From assembly GCA_023238725.1 (NCBI GenBank), contig CM041550.1, forward strand, positions 6,333,044 to 6,397,043: a stretch of DNA of 64,000 bases, written 5' to 3'. The notes under the pieces were generated by a model. The model did not search any database, was not told where the DNA came from, and was given only the letters and a program-made list of their open reading frames with translations. This document shows, one piece after another, positions 24,309 to 36,300 of the stretch (position 1 is its first letter; each line of letters opens with the position of its first letter). Both the position numbers and the translations under genes were made by a program. This DNA is from Scortum barcoo (lineage: Eukaryota > Chordata > Actinopteri > Centrarchiformes > Terapontidae).

Positions 24309-27300
24309 CTGGTAGAACAGAATAAAATAAGTTAATTATTTTTATAAACCATCCAGCGGTTAAATGATTTTAACACAGATGCAGGAGAGTTAATGCCAAC
24401 AGGACAGGACAGGGCTGATGTGGACCAAAATGACCCTTCAGTGGAGGCTTACAGGCAGGTACAAGGCAGGTAGGTCTTAGAAACAAGCCTTGAAGGGGGT
24501 ACATGACAAGAGTCCAGATAAACAACAGTCTGACAGAGGAGTCTTGGAACTGGGCTGCTTTATGAGTGAGTGTGCCTGAAGTGCAGGTAGAAAGATTGTC
24601 AAGGGGATGAGAGTGACTGCAGGAAGGATCTGGAAAGTCTGGTGGAAGGATGGAGAAAGGCAAAAGAGGCATGGGGGAACCAGAAACATGGATGGAGAGG
24701 AGGGATGGGAAATCTGCAGTTGCTTTGCTCAGATTTAAAACTGGACGTAGTCTACCAAGCCCAGAGGTTATTTTCACACTTGCACCCAATGCGGTGGGAG
24801 CGGTGGTGAGTGTTTAACAGAGCTGAGTGGAGTCAGATCCATCAGTGTTCAGTACAACTGGGTATGGTTAAGGTCATTCACCTCAGGACAAACACTGTCT
24901 ACAGTGAACCTTTTTTGGCCTGCATAGCATCATGCATGACTAGTTTAGGCTAGTCTGCTAGGTTAGGAAACTTTTAGACTCCAAGGGACTTCTCTTCAAA
25001 TATCTACTTTTGCCATTTATAGAGTACAATGTAATGCAAGGAGAGCAGCTGCAGATGTCTTAAAATCTGGTCTAAAAGTCCGTTCTCACCGATTTCCACC
25101 AAGATCACTCGCGGGCTGTTCTGGGTCAAAGCGTCGTGAAGGCCGACTTTATGCTCGTAACCCAGCTGGTTGATATACAACAGTGCTTCCTCTTCCTCTG
25201 TTTTGCCATCGGCGGAGGATTTGACCACGCTCGACAGGATGATTATCAGTCTCCGGCATTGACTCACAGTAGCAGCTATGGCGTCATGCACCGCTGTAAG
25301 AGATTAAACACAGGAAACAAAACAAGTGATCACTAAAACTGTATTGTGTCAAATTGAAAACAACTTGTTTTTATGGGTCAAAGCTGTCAACCATACTCAG
25401 TGACTTTGTTATTTCACCGAGCCCATTACATACAACACAATCTGTATTTAAACTACAGCCGACCATTTACCAGTGCATAGAGTAAGCTTTCAGCCACATT
25501 TACAACTTTTTATAGGCATCAAGTTGTTTAAATTTCGCAAAAAAGTGAAAGACATGTATATGCACAAGCACGTGGCCAACACAATACACATTTTTGCCAA
25601 GTGCAGAGATCTTTAATGCCAATGTGTAACGTATTGGAGCCACACTGTGAAGATAAACATCTTTGCAATTTGTTTATGTCATGCAAAATGTATTTAACGT
25701 GCTTATTAGACACACTACTTGTTTCAGTGTTTGTGTCTGAGAAAACTCTCCGAGGCACCTTCACCGTATTACGAATCTTTTAAATGTGACCGAGGTGAGA
25801 GTCCTCTCCTGACCTTCTCCGGGGCAGTCGTCCCGTCCTCTGATGTACAGGGAGAAGCCGTGTTTGGTCTCCAGCTCCCCGGGCAGGATCTGCAGGGCAA
25901 AGCTCGCCGTCTCAGCTGAGCTCAGGGGGTCGGGGTGGAGAAAGCTCACGTAGGCGTCATAGAGCTTCCCATCTGGAGCTGCGGAGAAGGCAGGATTATC
26001 TAAAGCCTGGGGATCTCCATCTAATTTCATCTGTCAGTTCTTAAGGGTTAACAGGTTCACTGTTACGTCTTTTTCTTTGGAACTTGTTCTGTGTTCATTC
26101 CATTAAGCTGACATATTTGCTTGATTGATCCTTTTTTTTAATGTCAAGCAAAGCCAGCCTGCTTGTAATTTTGCCGTTATTTTGTAGCAAAGCAAACAGA
26201 GAGCTTTCCCGGCAATGTCTGTTTGTTGTTACTGTTCAATTCCACAGAAAAGCACATCTTCTCCAGAAGAAAAAAATAAAAACACACTTACCTTGTTGCT
26301 TGGTAAAATGTCTCTGCAGTTTCCTGTACGCCAAAACTAGGTCAACTCTAAAGAAGAAGAAGCAGGCCATGAGGGTCAGAATCATCATGGAGGCGGCGAG
26401 GCAGAGAGACACGCTGGTGTAGAAGTCGTTGTGGTCGGCTGTGGGGACGAGGAGGAAGGAAAGTTTCAGCATTCAAATCCGCAGCTTGAGAACGCATGTA
26501 AACGAAACTGGAATAAACAAGTCATCTGGGAAGACTTTCAATGAGGATCCTGTTTTAACATGTTCTGTGCCACTTATACTTACTTATACACTGTATAAAC
26601 TGTGAAAACTGTGCAGCCTTTGTGTTTTGCTTACACCTACCAAAGCAGGATATGTATATCATCAAACGTCATCATCAGAGGGATTAGACAAAAACTAATA
26701 AATGTCAAAATGTGAAGTTTTATTCTTTAATTTGAAACTAAATCTGTGTTACATGAGGAACAGGTGTCTAAAGGCCCTATGCAGGGATGTTTGGCAGTGA
26801 AGTCTTTAAGATGCATTATACGGCCAAAAGTATGCAGGCACCCGAACAAAACGTTCGTGTTAGTCCAAAGCCATCTGTGTTTATCTGCTGCTATAACAGC
26901 CTCCGCTCTTCTGGTTTCAGGGTTAACACAAGATTTTTTTCCCATTCAGCCGCAGAGTTTTGGTGAAGTCCAGCACTGCAGTCGGGTGATAAGGACTAAC
27001 ACACACTTCACTCTTTATGCTTTATTTGGAGCCCCATTAGCTTCTACAAAGTGGTCGATAGTCCTCCTGTGGTCCACACTTTGTTGACTTTTCCGTTCAC
27101 CCCAAAGGTGTCGGATGGCATCGAGGTCAAGGCTCTTTGCGGATTTGTGCATGGCTTTGTTATTGTCATGTTGAAGCAGAAGTGAGTGTCGTCCAAATTA
27201 GAGATATTTATAAATTCCTTTCCAGTATGTGTAAGTCTTTTTTTTCTTTCCATGCTCTAATTCTAAATTATTTGATTTGTGATGAAATTAATTCTCTGAT

Positions 27301-30300
27301 TTTAGGACTTAGTATTTACAATTGAACCTTTCCATTACATTTAAAACATCTACAATGTTTGGTGATGTAACCTGCATTGCTTGCTCAAATTAAATCCAAG
27401 CTCCTGTGTTTTAGTTTTCCTTTTGGCTGATGCTAAAGTTGGTGTTTCATGCACTGTAATGTTTAATAGAACAGATTAAAAAAGGAAAGCGAAATGAAGA
27501 AAATACCTTCTCGAAGCCACACCGTGCCGACTTCAATCCCATCCAGGCTCATGACGTGGCACTCAATGGGGACGTTGAGGAACCGACGAGAAACTTTAGA
27601 GATGGACAGAACGGACAGAGCGTACACTCTGCCATCTTTGTGAGTGCTAGGAAGGACAGGACCAGCCAATAAATCAATTAGTCCATTGATCCATCAAACA
27701 AGTGCATCAACCAGTCGGTCAGCTTTTGTTGTGCTTTGTGTGAAAGAGTTTGAGTGAAAGTTTGCAATATTTACCAATAAGAAGACAGAAAGATGATTTT
27801 TAACAGTTTTGTTGATCTATGCAAAAACGCTTTGTATCAGATGGATTTAAAATTGACTTGGCATTGACTTTCAGCCTTATACAGTGCAGTGTTTGTCATT
27901 TTGCACCTTTTCTGTAAAGGTCTTATTTAGTTTACAGCCCCTTCCATATCCACATACAGACTTAAACAGCATGATAGGAAGTAGAAACTCACAAGTTCCA
28001 GTACTCGTTGAGTTCCTTGTCCTCCTCAGGGTAGGTCCCGTTAACACCCCAGTACATGAAAGTCTCGGCGTCCTCACTGAAGCCGATGTAGGCTAAACAC
28101 TTCAGCTCTGCTCTCATGCCTGCTCATCAGAGAGATTAAGAAAAGGGGGGAAAAAACAGCCGTCATTCTACAAATCCTGGTGTTTTCATGAAACTGTCAC
28201 CTATCTGATGAGATCTGTTGTCAGATTTATTGATTGTAATCTGAGACACCTTAAGAGGTGAAAGTATGCAATATTCTTGAGGAGAAATGCAAAAATCCAT
28301 TTTAAACATGGTTAGACAAATTAGACTATTTTCTGTGGCAGATTTCTTGAATTTCTTTATAATTATCAGTCCTCAAATTTATTTCGTACAGCCCAGGATA
28401 GGAACTAGTAGTTTAAAACTGCTAAAAACTAAGAAGAAGATCAGGGGAGATGCTTTTGAATATGCAGCATTCATTGCATCCACCTTTATAAATCCTATTA
28501 AATCCTGCAGGCAGCGTCTCTTGGTTATTAAAATACTGTAGCATGTCCAGTATATTTTTATTTATGATCACACAAAACTCAAACAAATTACCAGTCTGTT
28601 CATTTTGCTTCCTGGAGAGCGGGATGTATGTAGTCTGTAATGCTGAGTGAGCAATGACACAAACATACAGTATGAGTGTGTCAATTTGAGAGTGAAAATA
28701 ATTTGCATTACTTGCCCACTTCAACCTGAATCACGTCCTCTTGAGGGAATACCACCTTGGGGATGGGGAATACGTCGTCTCCAGGGTCTAAAGACACATA
28801 ATTAGTGTAAAAGCAAATCAGTCAATACAGTGCAAACATAAAACATTCAGCCATGCCAGCAGGAAAAGCCAAATAAACTCTGATCTCTCTGGGAAAGTTT
28901 CTGTAGCTGTGGGTTAAAATGAGACCCAGTTAATTAGCGAAAACAAAGAGAGTAAGTGTGGCTTTCACTTTCACAACCTCCTGAAACTTCGTATCTTATA
29001 AAATGATAACATTTTTCCCATCTGGTGCATGTATTTCAGATGAGTGACATTACATACTAGATATTATTAGTATTAATTATCCATTCCATAATAACTAAAA
29101 AAGTCACTTTATTGAAAAAATAGATAAGAAAAAAAGAGATAGAATAGATAAAAATAAATAAATAAAATAAGTCTGAGTCAGAGTTTTAGTCACTTCAGGA
29201 TCAAGTGATCGACAGCACATACCGTCGTCAATAGTCAGCTGGATGCTGCGTGCAGCCGTGTACTTTCCTGCCGTCAAGGCTAATGTCTATGAGGCAGGTG
29301 TATTCCCCAGCATCCCTTCCCGAGGCTGCAGGCAGTCTCATGAACCCATCATCCTCCACATCGATGGGCTCCCCTTGACGCTCCACTGGGTGGCAGTCCT
29401 ACATGCAGAAACACACACTGTAATTACTTTTGACAGTGATGAGAAGCACAAACTTTATTCATAGAGATTTTTTTTCAAAGGTGCCTCACACAAGGCAACA
29501 AGTTAAGCATAGTACTACAAGCATAATGTTGTAAATTAAATCAAGTAAAACAAAAGCCAGTAAAACTCTTCGGAAACACAAAATAGAGAAGAAGTGTCAT
29601 TTAAATAAGTTGAAGCTACACTTAAGCTTTATAATAGATTAAACAAATCATGTGAAACTTGTAAATCTTAAGTGATCTTTAAAGATGCTAGTAGGTGGAT
29701 TTTGTCACTAACTTTCTAATTTTCCCCGCTCTGTAAACTTTATATTGAGCAGATAGATATGACAGTGGTGTTCATTTGCTCATTTATCTCTTGGAAAGTT
29801 GATTCTTGGTTATTGTGTACAGTTGCTTGTCTTAATGGATGAAGCTGGCCTTATTGTGTATTTTATAACAATGTGTTTGTCCATCCCACTCTCTGCTTGG
29901 CCGGGGGATGGTTTGAAAGTATGTCCTTTGGCTTTATACCCAATAGCCTCCCTGCCCCCTCATTCATTGCCACTCAAGTCATGCATTTTTAAAGACACAA
30001 ATATAAAGCTTCATTTCAAAGGCTCAAGTGTTGCTTGCAGCTTAATGATGTGTTTTTATTGGATTTCCCACAGAGAAATGAGATATATCAGGCTTTTAAT
30101 GTGCAGGCTGTACTCGTTAGTTGAATCAGTTTATTCTTGGTTTTGGTCTTTTTTAATGGAATGTGAGAAATACACAATATCACCAGATTTATCCTTTATG
30201 CTCAGTGCTAAAGGGGGATTGATTACAGAGGTATGAGGTTTGCACCAGCACTATTTCCCATTAAGAATAAGTCTGAAATCTTTGTGATGTAGGGAAAATG

Positions 30301-33300
30301 CATGCAGACAGGCTTTCCTGAGGAATCTTAACGATTAACAGGAACTACAGAGGAACTACAGAAACCAATGCCATCATTATTGGCAAACAGGGAAGCGGTT
30401 TTGTTCAACTTTCACTGAGATCTCAGCTGTCTTTCACATATTCCTAATGTGTACAGGAGGGGGCAGTGTTGCATCTATCAAGCCAGGCAACCTGCCACTC
30501 AGGACATAGTGAAAACAGAGCAAAACAAAAAATCTGTTTTCAACCATAAATGTTTTGAAAAACCTTTGTTATATATTTGAATCAACTTTTAACGGTGCAA
30601 ACTCCTTAATTTAAATAAAAAAAAATCTGAACTGGGAGCTCAATAAAGCAAACAAACCTACAGCAGGGCACGTGAACGAATGTCAAAGAGCTGTATACCT
30701 TCATCCACCGTATGTTCCTTGTGTTATTCAGCCCCAAGATCTCTTTCTGTTTGCAATAAAGACCATCAGTGACTCCCTGATTGATGGATACAGTCTCAGA
30801 TGAATCAGGACACTCTTCACTTGACACTGACACTCCCAACTTGATCCCCGGTAATTCAGTTTTATCCCTAAAGAGAAGAAGATAAACAGTGAGGCAGCTG
30901 CAGGACAGGCCAGCCTGAGCTCCATTAACATATAAATGACTGTATGGATTTTATTTATTTAATTTAAGAAATCGCAGATGTAGTTTTTGTGGTGCTGTTA
31001 GTGTCTATTTTTCAGCTTACTCTAATTGATATAAATGACATTAACAAAATAGAAACACCTCTTTCACAAAGCAGCTCTTAATGCAGTCAGGATCAGATGC
31101 AGTCAAACCTACGAAGCACTACGGGGGGTTTTGTACCTTTTCTTGCAGGTGTAGGATCCGTGGTGAAAATCCTGCACAGGTAGAAACCACAGCATCCCGT
31201 CTCTGACTTCCACTCCGGTGGGCAGGCTCACGTTGTTCCCTCTGCTCCAGGTCACCTCGGTGTGAGCATCAGCAATGGGACACCTCAGCAGGAAGAGTTT
31301 GCCGACACTCACATGGAAGGTCTCTGTGTCCATATGGTGGTCTGGACATGACAGCGCAAATGTTAAGACACCAATGTACAGATGACATCGTGCAAAAGCA
31401 GCGGACACACAGTTTTCAGAGTAAAAATGAGTTAATGTTTGCTGTTCACTTGATTGTTTGTCTGTTATTTAGCAAAATACTTCCAAAAACTTGTTTGCAC
31501 CACAAAAGACCAAAGCACCAAAATGTGGCCAATTAAAACCAGTATCAGCTGACAGCATGAACAAAATGAACACACATTCATTTATCATACAAAGACAGTT
31601 CTTGATTTTACAATAATAATCAATATAGCATAACGATATTAGCATTAACTGTAAAAAAAAAAAAAAAAATCTAGTGTAGGTCTAAGACTACATTCAACAA
31701 CATGTTTTCGTGTGCCTTGTGGGGAATCGACATGTTTTTCTATTTTTTTTTTTTCATAGTAAAAGAAGATGAATCATCATGTACAGAAAAGGTGTGAGGA
31801 CATTTATGATGTCAGTATCTAAGGACTTTACAGTCAAGCCAAGAAATGAAAGTTATACAGCCCAAATCTCCAAATGACTGTTAATAGTGATACGACGTTC
31901 ACCACCCACGCTTCGAAAAAATTGTGCGGCGTGAAATAACTGATCAGTAATTACTAGTTAGATCTCTTATTGGTAGCCCTGGAAACAATTATTCAAATGA
32001 CAGTGACAGACAAATGACAGACTTTGAGTTGATGGTTTAATATATTTATTAGGTGGTTAAAAAGGTATTTGAATAGCGCATGTATCATTGTGATTTTCAA
32101 GAATTAAAAGCTTTAAGTGCATGTCATGTTCTTTTCTTTACAGTTATTGTGACCTTTGAAATTCAGCATTCAGATCTTAATCCTCATGCTTTTACTGTCA
32201 CCACCACGTGGTGTCACTGCTGCACACACATGGCAATGCTGCATTCAGGGGAAATCTGCACAATGAGAAGCAGCTTCAAGTGTTGTTCGGTCGCTTTCAC
32301 AGCTTAAATAAACCAGTAAACTATTATAAAAAAGGTAGAAAAAGAAATATAAGATAGAAATGTGTCATGGTTTGTTTAAGTGAGATACTGTATGATATAT
32401 CAACATCTTGCTATGTTAGTTATATTAGTAATAACAATATTGAGTTTTATTTAAAATGTGGGTGTTTCTCTACCCAGTGTAGTTTTTTTCTTTTCTTCTT
32501 TTTTTTGGACTTATCATAGCAATCAAGTATTCCCCGATCTCACATAGTTTTTTATCTTATCCATCTAGTATTTCATCTAAAGGGCTAAACCATTAAATGA
32601 ATATAAAGATGGCTGATTTGTCTGTGCAAAAATGGAGCCAAAAGGTCACAGATACGATTGCTGCCATCTTGTGCTAAGTCTGTGCAGTAGCGATCGAGGA
32701 AGGAAAGTATCGCGGTCACACACACACACCTTCCTGACTCAGTCGGTGATCAATAATTACTGACAGTTAGCTAATAATTACCTCCTAAAGATAAAATGAT
32801 CTATTTCTACTCTACACAAAATACCTGAAAAGGCCGGGTGATGCGATTACTTCACTGTAATCAACAGCTGTCACGGCACGCCACCCTTTTCATAGCATCA
32901 AATAACTCAATAAAACCAAAATGAACCTGAACATACATTAGCATGATAAGAGCGACCTAAAATGTCAGATGATCTGTACTGCAACCAGCCACCAGGGAGA
33001 GATGCAGGTTCAGTTTTCATCAGTCATCCATCTTTATTTACAATCTTTGGGTTAAACTGGTTTTACTTGAACGCAGCATGAAGCATGGCGGGGTAATTAA
33101 CTGAACCATGAAGGAGACTGGGACCAGCTGGTGTTGATCTCACCAGCTGCTGTCTGAAATAATTTGTGCATCCTTGTGAACGCAGGGTTTCCAAGTTGGG
33201 ACTGAGTAATCCAAGGATGAACCCTGGAGTTTAGTTTAATGTGCTGTTGGATGTTTCTGCACAGAGGAAGGACAAACACAGGTATGACAGCTTACTGTTC

Positions 33301-36300
33301 CCACCTGGAAATGTTTGTGTGTGTGTGCAGCAATTTATTTTTGAGTCCACCAACTTCTATTTTACAGCATTTAAAAGTAATATTGATATTGATTATAATT
33401 TTGTGGTGTATTTATAATAAAAAAATATGCATTTACTTGCTTTGAACTCTCATGTGCACAGTTTTTGGTGTCTAAGGTAAAAAGTAAGTAAAATAAGTAA
33501 AAGTAGCAATATCCCCATTTAAAAATACTGACAAGTAAAAGTTCTGCACAGAAAAAATAAGTGCATCTAAATGTACACATCAAATATATAAAGTACTCTA
33601 AAAGCAGGATGGCTCATTCAGAATAATAGTTGTTCATAATTAATGTTGCGCCAATGTGTTCATCACTTTAATGCTGCAGCTTCATCTGCATGGACGCCTG
33701 TGAATTCTTCTCCCAGGGATCAGTGAGGATTTATCTATTACATTACATCATAATTTAGTAGCTGATTATATTTTGTGTTGGTAATCTGAATGTGAAAAGT
33801 AACCAAAGTTATCAAATGGACATAGTAGTGGAGTTAATGGTACAATATTTGCATTTCAAATGTAAGTGAGTGAAAGGAGGAGAAGAACTAAACAGAGTAC
33901 TTGGGTAAATGTACCTGTTCTTGTTGCATGTGTTGTTTGGTATCCATGACAGTAGACACATTGAAAGTGTTACAGTGAATAGTTAGTACAGTGAACTATT
34001 GTTGTAATGCTTTGTTTGTTGTACTCCATAAAGTTTTGGATGAAATTAAACTACTCGCACGTGACAGTGCAGTTCAGGATTGATGGAGGTGAAAATCCTG
34101 ACATTTAGTTTGCAGATGTGCAGGGTGGTGAGCGATTTGACTGGCGTGCATGAAGCGAGTTGCTCTGCCCCGTCTGCTGTTTCCCTGCAGCTGATTACGT
34201 TCGCTGAGTCAAACCTGTACGAGCACATTCAAGAGCTGAGTGAAGCCTGTGCAGTGCTGCCGTCTGATGCTTAGCGAACAGCAGGGTTTTTATCCCCACT
34301 GTGTGTCAGCCTACAGGTCTCTGTGTTTGTAACGTGGCATTAATGACAATCTGATGTCTCACAGCATATTCAGCTCTGGTAATCAGGCAAGCGTCAATCT
34401 GTGTGTGTTCATGAGTCGCACAATTGAATAATGATTTATTTGTCCTGCTGATGTTTGAAGAGTCGAGGTGAGATTTCAGATATTGAATGATTTGGGTTTC
34501 TATAATGTTCCTTCTTGCTTACTGACAAATTATTAGTTTCAGTTTTTTAAAAAGTTCATTCATTCATTTTCTGTCTATTGTCTGATCAATTAACTGTCTA
34601 ACTACTTCAGCTCTACATAGAAAAGTCTAATATAAGGGGATTTAAATCGTATCATATTGTAACCTGATATTACAGAGGCTATTTGATTTGTCAAGCAGTG
34701 TATTTTCCTGGACTGTCAGCTCCTGACCAGACGCTCTTCAAACAATGCTGCACAGCTTTGTTTGCCATTTATTGTAAATCCAGTAAAATGTTATCACTGG
34801 AACCCACAGCTGTGACGTAGGACAAACAAAACCACTTTGGTCCCTGAGCGTTATCAGCTCATTGAGTCACTTTACTGCAGTCAAATAAGGAGATGAGGAG
34901 TGAAAATGAAATGGATAAATATAACTAAGTGGCCACCAATGTACAGAATATATTTTAAAAAAGACAACTAAAGCAATAAGAGAGTGACAGTTCCAAATAT
35001 AATACTGACTGCCAGGATCTTTGTTACAGCCTGCTTAACAAGATAAATGTTTTGCCTTTAATTTCAGCTTCAACACCTGTAAAGTTTTGTCATTGTTTGC
35101 TGAAAAGTATGATTTTAAAGAACAATGCATTTCTGCACGTTTTATCCCGTTGACCACTGATGGTGAAAGCACATAGGTTTTACGACTGGATACTGTTCGT
35201 TAAAGGACATTGATTACCCTCCCCTTCTGACTTTAATCTTGCTTGATAGAGAGAGAGAGAGATATCATTGATGTCGTTGATGTGAGAGTGTACTTTGCAC
35301 CAACAAGGAGAGTTTGTTTTTTATTCCCAGTTGTAAAATCACATCATACGTGAGAAAACAACTTCAAAAAGCAGCTTCTCTCTGTGCTCTTACAGAAAGG
35401 ACAACTCGACCAAACCACTGTAGCTGTTTTCGAAGAAAAACTCAACATCTTCACTGTTTTCTGCAGCTTCTGCCTCCCTTCTAAGCTTTTATTGTGTAAC
35501 ACACTAACTCAGCAGTTTCCTCTGTTACCTACTGCTGACGTCTTTCATGAAAGAGGCTTCCTGGAGACTTAACCATAATAGTGTCAGAGCAAACGTTTGC
35601 CCGCTTTGACCTATTTAATCAGCAGAAGAGGCAGATTGGAAGAACCCACCGACCTTACAAACGTTTTCACCTTAACTTTTCTGTCATGAGATGAATGTAT
35701 TTCACCAGGCCTGCTTCTGACTGCTCACCGAGCCAGATGTCTGACCTTTAATTGGGAAACTGTCTTGTGTTTTCAGATCACCCCAGTAATGTCTCCCTTT
35801 GTCAGAGGCCTGATGCATCTGTGCAGCACTTTCCATGTAAACCTCTGCATGCGAATGGTCAGGACGCAGCGGGAGCGGATGCACGCTGACGACAGTGCAG
35901 GCTGCTGATGAGACGGTGAGAGGTGTGACTAACATTATCGTCGGCTTGGAGAGAGTCAGGGCAGTGGTTAAGTAAGAACGCAACATCATTAACAGCTGTG
36001 CCTGGAGTTTATCTAAAGGAAATATATTTAAATATTATTAATTCAAATTTTAACATATCCATAAATGAAGCTTCCTCTTTGTGCCAATTTCACTCGATTG
36101 TTGGGGAAATTAGATTAGATAAACCAGATATTACAGCATCTTTTGATGGTGTTGTAACCACAGCTTTTGTGTCGGCTCATTTGGTTGTTGCCTATCACTG
36201 ATATGAATCTGTTTGTCTGTCTGAACTGAGCTGAACTGAATCTGCTGAACACTGATTAAGTAGATATTATGACTCTTAAAGTGTAACTACAACCTCAAAT

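Noticed and set aside
24370..24789. 139-residue Pro/Ser-rich open frame, minus strand
   Set aside because: It sits in the last intron of gene B. Splice phases join the flanking TIR exons without it, and no domain is visible.
29799..30236. 145-residue open frame, plus strand
   Set aside because: Opposite strand within a gene B intron, no domain or partner exons.
33001..33300. Possible extra Ig or signal exon of gene B in the long intron
   Set aside because: No segment with acceptor, Ig motifs, donor and matching phase was found, and the signal exon joins Ig1 directly in phase.
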